The notes beneath the pieces are model-generated. The model saw only the letters and a list, made by a program, of their open reading frames with translations, made no database searches and was not told where the DNA came from. The translations under genes were made by a program, and so were the position numbers. From M3007 sp964646615 (lineage in GTDB: Bacteria > Bacteroidota > Bacteroidia > Chitinophagales > Saprospiraceae), in the NCBI GenBank assembly GCA_964646615.1, contig CAZYEV010000019.1, positions 78,731 to 142,730 on the forward strand: a stretch of DNA of 64,000 nt, written 5' to 3'. This document shows, piece by piece, positions 54,121 through 61,591 of the stretch (its first letter is position 1; every line of letters starts with the position of its first letter).

Positions 54121-54900
54121 ATGCGTACGACTTCACCATTTCCCGGCATGGATCCTTATCTGGAAGGTTTTCTCTGGCCGGATGTGCACCATCATCTGGC
54201 AAGTGCTATTCGTGAAATCCTGGCTCCAAAGATTGCCCCAAAATACGTTGCCTTAGTGGATACGTACACGATGGAAGACCGGGAGGTGGAGTCGGAGATA
54301 GGCATCCTTTATCCCGATGTCGCTGTGCTTCGGCGACTGGAAGTGGAGGAGGCGGCAGTTCCGTACGGTGAGGGCCGCATTTCTCCGCCTACTGCGGTAG
54401 TGGAGGCGATGACAGTGGAGGTGCGTATTCCGGTGGTGCACATTCGCGATCAGGCGCGCCGTCGGCTGATTACGTGCATTGAGGTTCTTTCTCCGGTTAA
54501 CAAACGCGGTGAAGGCTGGCGCGCCTATGAGGAACGCCGGAGGGCGCTGCACGCCAGAGGTGTTCACGTGTTGGAGATTGACCTGTTGCGACGCGGTCGG
54601 CGCCATGTGCCGCCGTTGGTGCAGTTGCCGGAGCACCATTATTGTTGCTCGTTGTGGCGGGCGCGGAGGCGGAAGATAGCGTTGTGGGCCGTTCACCTTT
54701 TTGAGCCGTTGCCCGTGTTGCCCGTGCCGCTGCGGCATCCGGATGCCGATGTGGCGCTGCCGCTGCGCCAGGCGTTGGATATGATTTACCAGCGCGGGTT
54801 GTACAGCCTTTCGATTGACTACGAACAGGAGCCGCCCCCACCGCCCTTTTCGGAGGGCGAGCGGGCGTGGATGCGACAGCTGCTGGCCGGTAATGCGTAG
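54121..54900 (+). CDS. DUF4058-family protein
   Basis: 259 residues from ATG 54121 (MRTTSPFPGMDPYLEGFLWP). The FPGMDPYLE start, DVHHHL and later CIEVLSPVNKRGEGWRAYEE are the hallmarks of DUF4058, a family of unknown function with a possible nuclease-like E-x-K core (EVLSP.NK). From memory it is mostly found in Cyanobacteria, Planctomycetes and Chloroflexi, so transfer is possible. Its codon choice (many TTG and CGG/CGT) looks somewhat different from neighbouring genes. It follows GH1 by 49 bases. Confidence 0.8.
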   Translation: MRTTSPFPGMDPYLEGFLWPDVHHHLASAIREILAPKIAPKYVALVDTYTMEDREVESEIGILYPDVAVLRRLEVEEAAVPYGEGRISPPTAVVEAMTVEVRIPVVHIRDQARRRLITCIEVLSPVNKRGEGWRAYEERRRALHARGVHVLEIDLLRRGRRHVPPLVQLPEHHYCCSLWRARRRKIALWAVHLFEPLPVLPVPLRHPDADVALPLRQALDMIYQRGLYSLSIDYEQEPPPPPFSEGERAWMRQLLAGNA

Positions 54901-55040
54901 GTAGGTGGGGGCTTCTCCGGTTTGACGACGCCAAATGCTCGTCTGGGGCGGCGCTTTGGTCGTCGGAAACTGTCGGGGCGTAAATTTCTACGCCGCAGAA
55001 GCTGCCGAGGCCTTAATTTTAGCGCCTGTAATCCCGCGGC

Positions 55041-57770
55041 ATGCGCACTCATATTCTATCGTATCTGGCCACCTGCATAGCGTGGGCGCTGCTGTTTGCT
55101 GCCGCCCGCGCTCAGACGGCGCTTCCGGATAGGCGCGTGAGTGTCGAATGCTCCAACTGTGAGGTGAAGGCTGTGCTTCAGGACATTGCGGTGCGCTACA
55201 GCATCAACATCAGCTACCCCTCCCACCTTTTTTCGGCGTGTCCGCGCGTAACGGTAGCCGTTCGGGAGGAGCCGCTCCGGGTAGTGTTGGAGCGTCTGAC
55301 GGGCTGTGCGCTGGCTAAGGTGGAGTGGGGCGATAATCAGATTGTTGTACGAGCGCTTCGGGAGTATGTTGTGAGTGGTCGGGTATTCGATGCCGAAAGC
55401 GGGGAGTGGCTCATTGGCGCCACAGTCCGATGGGCAGGGGTCGCTGGTTCGAGTGGGAGTGTGATGACCAACGAATACGGTTTTTTCAGCTTTAAGGCGT
55501 ACGAGGGGCGCTACCGGGTAACGGCGTACTATGTGGGGCATCGTTCCCAGACGCTGGCGATGGAGGTTGAGGCAGACCAGTTTGTGTCCTTTCGCCTGGC
55601 GCCGGACGCTACGCTGCCGGAAATAACTATACGGAATGTTGCGGCGGGTAGCCTCAGCCCGGTTTTAAATTTGGAGAGCGGGCAACGCATATCGCCGGGA
55701 GATATGCGTCAGGTGCCTATGCTGGGCGGAGAGGCCGACCCGATGCGTTATGCGGCTCTTTTGCCCGGCGTGATTACGGGCGTGGATGGCCTGGGCGGCC
55801 TGCACATCCGCGGCGGTAATGCCGACCAGAACCTGTTTTTGCTGGACGATGTGCCGGTATACAACCCCAGCCATGCGCTGGGCATCGTCTCGATTTTTCC
55901 GGCAGGAGCGGTCAATCACGCGCAGCTGTGGAAAGGCGATTTCCCGGCGCGTTATGGCGGGCGGGCGTCGTCGGTGCTGGATGTTCGCCTGCGCGACGGC
56001 AATCCGCACCGGTACGGCGGGGAGGTTTCCGCAGGGCTTTTGGCGGCTTCGCTTCTGCTGGAGGGGCCTCTTTCCCTGAAGGGAAAAAGCAGTAGGCGTT
56101 GGAGTGAAGATAACGGAGCGCCGAAGCGAACTTTTCTCCTGTGCTTCCGCCGCACACCTTTAGAATTATGGCAGGGGTTGTTTCGCCATCCGTACCGGGG
56201 AGCGCTCTTTCTGGCCGGAGATGAGGCCCGGTATCGCTTTTACGACCTGACGTTTAAGGCCAATTATCAGTTTTCGGAGCGCGACCACGTTCATTTGAGC
56301 CTGTACCTGGGCGGCGATTTGTTTCAGAATCAGTTTTTGCAAACCTTCTCTACAGCCACTGCACTGTTCAACGACCGATATACGTTGGGCGCGAACTGGG
56401 GCAACAATATGGCCGCCCTGCGCTGGAGCCGGACGCTGCGCTCGGGCATTTTTACCAAGACAATTCTTCGATACAGCCGTTTCTACTACCAGAGTCAGCA
56501 AGACCTGTTGTCGGAGTCCTTTAGTTTCGTTTCGGCCCGGCGGAAGGTGCTGGCCAACTACGCCCAGCGCTACCAGACCCTCATTGAGGACGCCTCCCTG
56601 CAGACCGATTGGGAGTTTAAGCCGCTCAACACATTGACGATACACGTAGGTGGTTCCTACGCTTTTCATACATTTAAGCCCGGAGCGCTGACGGTCAACT
56701 TCCTGTTACCGGGGCAGTCGCCGCTGCTGGCCGACTCGCTGACGAAGGCGCTGTTCAATCGGGAGCGAGTGAAGGCCGACGAGTTGAGCCTCCATGTGGA
56801 TGCCACCTGGGAGTTTGGTCGCGGGGGGCGCTTAGAAGCCGGGCTTCACGCCGGTTCTTTTGAAATTCGCAATCGAGTGTTCCGGCTTTTTCAGCCGCGT
56901 TTGCGCGTGTCTCAACGCCTGATGGAGCACTGGCAGGTATGGGCGGGCTACCACCGAATGGGGCAGTTTTTGCATCAGGTGGGCACTTTCAACCTCAGTT
57001 TTCCTTTTGAGCTGTGGGTGCCGACTACGCCTCGGGTGCTGCCGGAAGAGTCCTGGCAATCCACGTTGGGCTTTGGCTTTGCCGATGCGGGCTGGTCGTT
57101 TTCGGTGGAGGGCTATTACCGGCATTTGCGCCGGGTGCTGGCATTCAAGACCTCTACGACGGCGCTGCTGATTGCCGGTGCTGAAGATGCCAGTGGCTGG
57201 GAAGACCGCATCATTGCAGGCACGGGCTGGGCCAGAGGTGTCGAGGTGTCGGCGGAAAAACGCTTTTCGCACACGGCGGTTTCGGCGGCATACACCTGGT
57301 CGCAGGCGATGCGGCAGTTTGCCGACCTGAATGCCGGCCAGCCCTTTCCTTTCCGATTTGACCGCCCGCACGCCCTTAACCTCAGCATCCAGCAGCAGCT
57401 CACGCGCTGGCTCGACTTGCGGCTTCTGTGGGTGTATGCCAGCGGAAACCCCATCACGCTGGCCGCGCTGAAGTTTCAGCACCAAACGCACGAGGAAAAT
57501 GCCCAGATGCGCGAGGTGCTCGTCTATGGCAGCGTTAACAACTACCGCCTGCCCGATTATCACCGCTTAGATGTCTCTTGCCGCATCCATTTCCAGACCC
57601 GAAGCCTCCAGCACGAAATCCTGCTGGGCGCTTACAACGCCTACAACCGGGCCAATCCTTTTTTTATGTACTTAGATGGCGCCAGCGTGTCGGAAACGGG
57701 TAAGGTGCGGGCCGTGCAATACACACTGCTGCCCATTGTGCCCGAATTGCGTTACGCGCTGCGCTTTTAG
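55041..57770 (+). CDS. TonB-dependent receptor with STN and carboxypeptidase-regulatory-like domains
   Basis: 909 residues. Signal peptide about 1-24 (ending AARAQ). An STN domain (about 35-90; SVECSNCEVKAVLQDIAVRY) suggests signalling to a cytoplasmic regulator, then a CarboxypepD_reg-like domain (VVSGRVFDAESGEWLIGATV), a plug (LHIRGGNADQNLFLLDDVPV) and a 22-strand-type barrel ending in ELRYALRF, with C-terminal Phe. Import of an unknown ligand; energised by the ExbB/D-TonB system at 23379-26548. Overall it resembles receptors that pair with DUF4249 lipoproteins, and that gene follows after four bases. No anti-sigma gene is adjacent. Confidence 0.9.
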   Translation: MRTHILSYLATCIAWALLFAAARAQTALPDRRVSVECSNCEVKAVLQDIAVRYSINISYPSHLFSACPRVTVAVREEPLRVVLERLTGCALAKVEWGDNQIVVRALREYVVSGRVFDAESGEWLIGATVRWAGVAGSSGSVMTNEYGFFSFKAYEGRYRVTAYYVGHRSQTLAMEVEADQFVSFRLAPDATLPEITIRNVAAGSLSPVLNLESGQRISPGDMRQVPMLGGEADPMRYAALLPGVITGVDGLGGLHIRGGNADQNLFLLDDVPVYNPSHALGIVSIFPAGAVNHAQLWKGDFPARYGGRASSVLDVRLRDGNPHRYGGEVSAGLLAASLLLEGPLSLKGKSSRRWSEDNGAPKRTFLLCFRRTPLELWQGLFRHPYRGALFLAGDEARYRFYDLTFKANYQFSERDHVHLSLYLGGDLFQNQFLQTFSTATALFNDRYTLGANWGNNMAALRWSRTLRSGIFTKTILRYSRFYYQSQQDLLSESFSFVSARRKVLANYAQRYQTLIEDASLQTDWEFKPLNTLTIHVGGSYAFHTFKPGALTVNFLLPGQSPLLADSLTKALFNRERVKADELSLHVDATWEFGRGGRLEAGLHAGSFEIRNRVFRLFQPRLRVSQRLMEHWQVWAGYHRMGQFLHQVGTFNLSFPFELWVPTTPRVLPEESWQSTLGFGFADAGWSFSVEGYYRHLRRVLAFKTSTTALLIAGAEDASGWEDRIIAGTGWARGVEVSAEKRFSHTAVSAAYTWSQAMRQFADLNAGQPFPFRFDRPHALNLSIQQQLTRWLDLRLLWVYASGNPITLAALKFQHQTHEENAQMREVLVYGSVNNYRLPDYHRLDVSCRIHFQTRSLQHEILLGAYNAYNRANPFFMYLDGASVSETGKVRAVQYTLLPIVPELRYALRF

Positions 57771-57773
57771 TCA

Positions 57774-58694
57774 ATGTCCGATATGCGTCCATGCCGCCTT
57801 CTTCTGCTGTTGCCACTTCTCTTCGCAGCCGCCTGCCTTCGCGAGGAGTACATAGCCTTGCCCATTACGGAAGGGCCCAGGGTGACCATCACCAGCCATT
57901 TTACGGCCGGTGAGCCGTTGTGTGCGTATATCTCGTTAAGCCAGCCGATTACAGCAGGAGGAAACCCGCAGAGCGCGTTGCCGGCAGGCGACGTTACGCT
58001 GGCTGCCGACGGCCTTTTTCTCAACCGCCTGTCGCTGGAGCAAGGGCCAGATGGTCGCTTCTTTTGGAAGAGCCGCGCCCTGCTGAGGCCTGGGGTTCGC
58101 TATTCCATTACAGCCCGCTTTCCGGGCTACGACACAGCACAGGCATCGGATACCATTCCTAATGGCATTTCAGCCGTATTTTTAAACATAAAAAAGGACA
58201 GCATCCGAACCCTCGAGGACACCAGCGGGTTGCGCATCCTGCGCGTGCCGGTCTCCATTTCGGTGGAAGACCTGCCCGAGCAACGCCGCTACTTTGCCTT
58301 TGGGCTGCAACACGAGCTGCGCAAAAGCGGCCCGACACCACCCAACAGCAGCGAAATCCGCACCAGTGGCTTCCTGGCCAACGGGCGAACGCTGGCCCTC
58401 ACTTACGGCACGCCAGAGGGCGTGTTTCTGCTCAATGAAAACTACTGGAACGACGAACGAAAAACCATAGACCTGGAGGTCGTCATCCCGTACCGCCCGA
58501 ATGAGGAGGAGCCAACGCGGCTGCTGTTAGAATGGCGAACCCTGTCGGAGGCCTACTACCGCTACCACCTCTCGCTGGCCACACAAGGCTCGCCGCTGAG
58601 CGACCCGGATGCCTTCTTCAACAATATTCAGGGCGGCTATGGCAACTTCTCCGGCTTTGCCCGCTTGCGGCTGGCGGTGGCTTTGCCTCAGTGA
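57774..58694 (+). CDS. DUF4249-family lipoprotein
   Basis: 306 residues. The signal MSDMRPCRLLLLLPLLFAAA ends with Cys (lipobox AAAC). The rest matches the DUF4249 pattern: REEYIALPITEGPRVTITSH, GDVTLAADGLFLNRLSLEQG, TRLLLEWRTLSEAYYRYHLS and FFNNIQGGYGNFSGF (the 'N-I-x-G-G-x-G-x-F' end). It accompanies TonB receptors and probably binds the ligand at the surface. Three bases separate it from the receptor stop, so one operon. Confidence 0.87.
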   Translation: MSDMRPCRLLLLLPLLFAAACLREEYIALPITEGPRVTITSHFTAGEPLCAYISLSQPITAGGNPQSALPAGDVTLAADGLFLNRLSLEQGPDGRFFWKSRALLRPGVRYSITARFPGYDTAQASDTIPNGISAVFLNIKKDSIRTLEDTSGLRILRVPVSISVEDLPEQRRYFAFGLQHELRKSGPTPPNSSEIRTSGFLANGRTLALTYGTPEGVFLLNENYWNDERKTIDLEVVIPYRPNEEEPTRLLLEWRTLSEAYYRYHLSLATQGSPLSDPDAFFNNIQGGYGNFSGFARLRLAVALPQ

Positions 58695-58709
58695 GTGGCT
58701 TTAAGTTCT

Positions 58710-58805
58710 GAGACGCCTCTTCCTGCGGAGATGTCGTCTCGAATTTTGGTTCTGAGACGACACCTCCTGCGGAGATGTCGCCTCTTCCTGCGGAGATGTC
58801 GCCTC
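58710..58805. repeat. Three related inverted-repeat units, family GAGRCGACAYCTCC
   Basis: Units at 58710-58740, 58754-58784 and a half unit at 58785-58805, each with TCC-TGC-GGAGATGTCG in the centre. Their second arms read GGAGATGTCGTCTC or GGAGATGTCGCCTC; the first arms are partly diverged. They match the hairpin at 43115-43147. Confidence 0.75.
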
Positions 58806-58986
58806 AGCTTCTTGCCTTCGTGGCAATCACCCCTGCACAGAGTGCGAGCGGGGCGTTGAACGAGCTGCTTGCCAGAAGGGCAGGTCACTGCTATTTGCAC
58901 CGTTAGGAGGGTGCGGGCCGCCGGAAAGGTAGGGCGAGGTGTCTGGTGCATTTGTAGATGCGATTGCCCTGGTGTGCTACCAGCCG

Positions 58987-59016
58987 TTTGAAAAATCCGG
59001 CGGCGAAATACCTTTG
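58987..59016 (+). promoter_or_regulatory. Promoter of mdh
   Basis: TTTG at 58987-58990, an 18-base spacer and TACCTTTG (59009-59016), 41 bases upstream of the mdh start. Best example of a complete promoter in the window. Confidence 0.75.
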
Positions 59017-59057
59017 CTGCGAAAAGCAAGTCATTCATTGTCTGATATTCCTACAAA

Positions 59058-59999
59058 ATGAGCAAGGTAACCGTAATTGGCGCTGGCAACGTCGGCGCAA
59101 CTTGCGCCAATGTGTTGGCGCACGAAGACATTTGCAACGAAATTGTCCTCATTGACATTCAGGAGGGTGTTGCCAAAGGCAAGGCTTTGGACACCTGGCA
59201 ACAGGCGCCGATTGATGGCTACTCCACGCGCGTGGTGGGCGGCGGCAACGATGCCTATCCGCTGACGGCCCACTCGGACATCGTCATCATTACGGCGGGC
59301 ATTCCGCGCAAGCCGGGCATGAGCCGCGACGACCTCATCAGCACCAACGCCAACATCGTCGTTGGGGTTACGCGCGAGGTGCTCAAGTACTCGGAGAACC
59401 CGATTATCATCGTCGTATCCAACCCGTTAGACGTGATGACCTACGCCGCCTGGAAGGCCTCGGGTTTGAGCGACCGCCGGGTGCTGGGCATGGCTGGCGT
59501 GCTCGATACGGCCCGTTATCGCGCATTCCTGGCGGAGGAAATTGGCTGCTCGCCCAAAGACATTTCGGCCATGCTCATGGGTGGGCACGGCGACACGATG
59601 GTGCCCCTACCGCGCTACACTACGGTGAGCGGCATCCCGGTAACCGAGCTGGTGGCGCCCGACCGCCTGAACGCCATCATCGAGCGCACCAAGTTTGGCG
59701 GCGGCGAGTTGGTGAACCTTATGGGCACTTCCGCCTGGTATGCTCCTGGCGCCGCAGCGGCTCAAATGGCCGTATCCATCCTCAAGAATGAAAACCGCAT
59801 CTATCCGTGTTGCGTACGTCTGACCGGGCAGTACGGCATTAACGACCTCTTTGTGGGTGCTCCAGTCAAACTGGGCCGCGAAGGCGTTCAGCAAATTATT
59901 GAACTGAAACTGAACGACGACGAAAAAGCCTTGTTACATCAGTCCGCCTCTGCTGTACGCGAGGTCGCCAATGCGTTGGACAAAATGAACATTCTTTGA
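59058..59999 (+). CDS. mdh: Malate dehydrogenase (LDH-like type)
   Basis: 313 residues. The Rossmann start is VTVIGAGNVGATCANVLA; substrate Arg in AGIPRKPGMSRDDL; NPLDVMTYAAWKASG; catalytic His in GGHGDTMVPLPRY. It converts malate and oxaloacetate with NAD in the TCA cycle. Arg rather than Gln in the PRKPGMSR loop supports malate over lactate as substrate. Confidence 0.94.
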   Translation: MSKVTVIGAGNVGATCANVLAHEDICNEIVLIDIQEGVAKGKALDTWQQAPIDGYSTRVVGGGNDAYPLTAHSDIVIITAGIPRKPGMSRDDLISTNANIVVGVTREVLKYSENPIIIVVSNPLDVMTYAAWKASGLSDRRVLGMAGVLDTARYRAFLAEEIGCSPKDISAMLMGGHGDTMVPLPRYTTVSGIPVTELVAPDRLNAIIERTKFGGGELVNLMGTSAWYAPGAAAAQMAVSILKNENRIYPCCVRLTGQYGINDLFVGAPVKLGREGVQQIIELKLNDDEKALLHQSASAVREVANALDKMNIL

Positions 60000-60009
60000 C
60001 GAATGGCCT

Positions 60010-60562
60010 ATGAGTGAACAGGCATCCAAGTCTTCTACGGTGGCGCCGCAGGTCTGGCAAGAAATGGTTGGCCTGTGCTCGGGAAAAACACTGGCTCAGC
60101 TGTCGGACGAGTCGCCGGTACTGCTCATTTTTTTGCGGCATTTTGGCTGCTCCTTTTGCCGGGAAGCGCTCTCCGACATTTCCAAAGTTCGCAAGCGTTT
60201 GGAAAAGAAGGGGGTGCAGGTCGTTTTCGTTCACATGTCGCCCAGCCGCGAAACGGCTGAGCGTTTCTTCCGAAAGTACAAGCTGGCGCCCGCAGAGCAC
60301 ATATCCGACCCGGAAAAGCGCTATTACGCCGCTTTTGGCTTGGGGCGAGGCCGACCCGACCAGTTGTTGGATACGCGGCTTCCAGGCTGCCGTCCTCGAA
60401 GGCCACGGGATGGCCCTGCACAGCGATGAACTGGGCGACGGCTTTCAGATGCCGGGTGTGTTTTTGCTGCACAAAGGCGAAATCAAGCACTCGTTCATCC
60501 ACGAACACGCCTGGGATAGGCCCGACTACGAGGCGCTGGTCGAGGAGTGCCATTTTGATTAG
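60010..60562 (+). pseudogene. AhpC/TSA-like (PRXL2/SelL-related) redox gene with frameshift
   Basis: From ATG 60010, the first 120 codons read as a thioredoxin-fold protein: VLLIFLRHFGCSFCREALSD (CxxC), HISDPEKRYYAAFGLGRGRP, then the frame ends shortly. In the next frame, from 60368, WIRGFQAAVLEGHGMALHSD and GDGFQMPGVFLLHKGEI continue the same family to a TAG at 60562. In relatives as I recall them, a stretch of about five residues (such as FGLQV) lies between 'QL' and 'WIRGF'; here it is missing with a change of frame, so a loss of about 14 bases is likely. The product is probably non-functional unless frameshifting occurs. Confidence 0.75.
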
Positions 60563-60592
60563 CGCTTTTCGCAGCGCGTTCTTCAGGAGTAT

Positions 60593-60632
60593 AAGTGCCC
60601 TCTCCCGTCTATGCTGACGGGTGAGGGCACTT
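60593..60632. terminator. Bidirectional hairpin between the convergent peroxiredoxin-like and hisA genes
   Basis: Arms AAGTGCCCTCTCCCGTC and GACGGGTGAGGGCACTT around TATGCT pair at 16 of 17 positions. It lies between gene ends facing each other (60562 and 60702). There is no clear T-run, so a factor-dependent or insulating role is also possible. Confidence 0.6.
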
Positions 60633-60701
60633 GCCTTTGGTGAGCACCTTTCGCCTGAATTTGCCAGATGGGTATCGTGGAAGGCTAAAAATGGCGGCTT
60701 T

Positions 60702-61427
60702 TTACCCGGCTTTGGCGTGGATGCGGAAGTATTTTATCGGGATGACGCCCTCGAAAAAGGCTTTGCCCACCAGCGCGCCGGCGCACCCGATGGCCTGGAG
60801 TTCTTCCAGGTCGGCGACGCTGCTAATACCACCGGAGGCCACGAGATGGAGGTCAGGGAAATTTTTGAGGATGTCTTTATACAGCTCGATGGCCGGGCCG
60901 GAGAGTTCACCGTCGCGGGCGATGTCGGTAACGGAGACATGCTGAACGCCCAGTTCTTGAAGGCGTTTTATCAAGTCAAACAGGTGCATATCCGTTTGCT
61001 CCTGCCAGCCGTGGACGGCGATTTTGCGCTCGCGCACGTCGGCGCTGACTAAGAAACGGTCGGGGCCGAAGCGCTCGACCCAGGCGCCGAACTCATCGGG
61101 TGCCAGTACGGCTACGCTGCCTACGGAGAACATGTGCGCGCCGGCATCCCACACCTGCCGTAGGGCCGGGATGGAGCGCAGGCCGCCGCCGTAGTCTATC
61201 TCTAAGCGGGTGTTGGCGGCGATTTGCTCCAAAATGCGCAGGTTGACCGGGCGGCCCTCGCGAGCGCCGTCTAAGTCCACAACGTGCAGGCGCCGGATGC
61301 CGGCGTCTTCCAGCTCCTTAGCCAGTGCCAGGGGGTCGTTGGAGTATTCCGTCTTTTGTTCAAAATCGCCCTGGCGAAGCCGGACGAGCCGACCATCCAT
61401 GAGGTCAAACGAAGGAATGATTTGCAT
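60702..61427 (-). CDS. hisA: HisA: ProFAR isomerase
   Basis: 241 residues from ATG 61427 (MQIIPSFDLMDGRLVRLRQG). A TIM-barrel enzyme that isomerises ProFAR to PRFAR in histidine synthesis. Catalytic Asp8 lies in SFDLMDG and Asp about 128 in LVSADVRERK; LHVVDLDGAREG and EIDYGGGLRSI then ALVGKAFFEGVIPIKYF are family blocks. Other his genes are not in the window; the operon is not conserved here or this copy is separate. Confidence 0.9.
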   Translation of the reverse strand: MQIIPSFDLMDGRLVRLRQGDFEQKTEYSNDPLALAKELEDAGIRRLHVVDLDGAREGRPVNLRILEQIAANTRLEIDYGGGLRSIPALRQVWDAGAHMFSVGSVAVLAPDEFGAWVERFGPDRFLVSADVRERKIAVHGWQEQTDMHLFDLIKRLQELGVQHVSVTDIARDGELSGPAIELYKDILKNFPDLHLVASGGISSVADLEELQAIGCAGALVGKAFFEGVIPIKYFRIHAKAG

Positions 61428-61552
61428 GGCGGAGTGATTCGTGCAGAAAAAAGCCGCTTGCCTCGAACAGCGGCCCAAAAGTAGCACCTCCGCCTTAGTT
61501 GAAGAAATGGTTATTTAACAAGCAGCGGCAAAATGTGCCGGGTGCAGAGAAG

Positions 61553-61560
61553 TACCTTTG
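61553..61560 (+). promoter_or_regulatory. -7 box TACCTTTG of the PKD-like repeat gene
   Basis: Exact TACCTTTG, 32 bases upstream of the start at 61592. Confidence 0.6.
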
Positions 61561-61591
61561 TTGGCCAAATTCCGTCCGTTCACTTACCCAG

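Larger units (their letters stand above)
58695..59057. other. Intergenic region with hairpin repeats and the mdh promoter
   Basis: This 363-base region holds the second inverted-repeat family at 58710-58805, then about 150 bases without recognisable features, then the mdh promoter at 58987-59016. I see no small gene. Confidence 0.6.
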
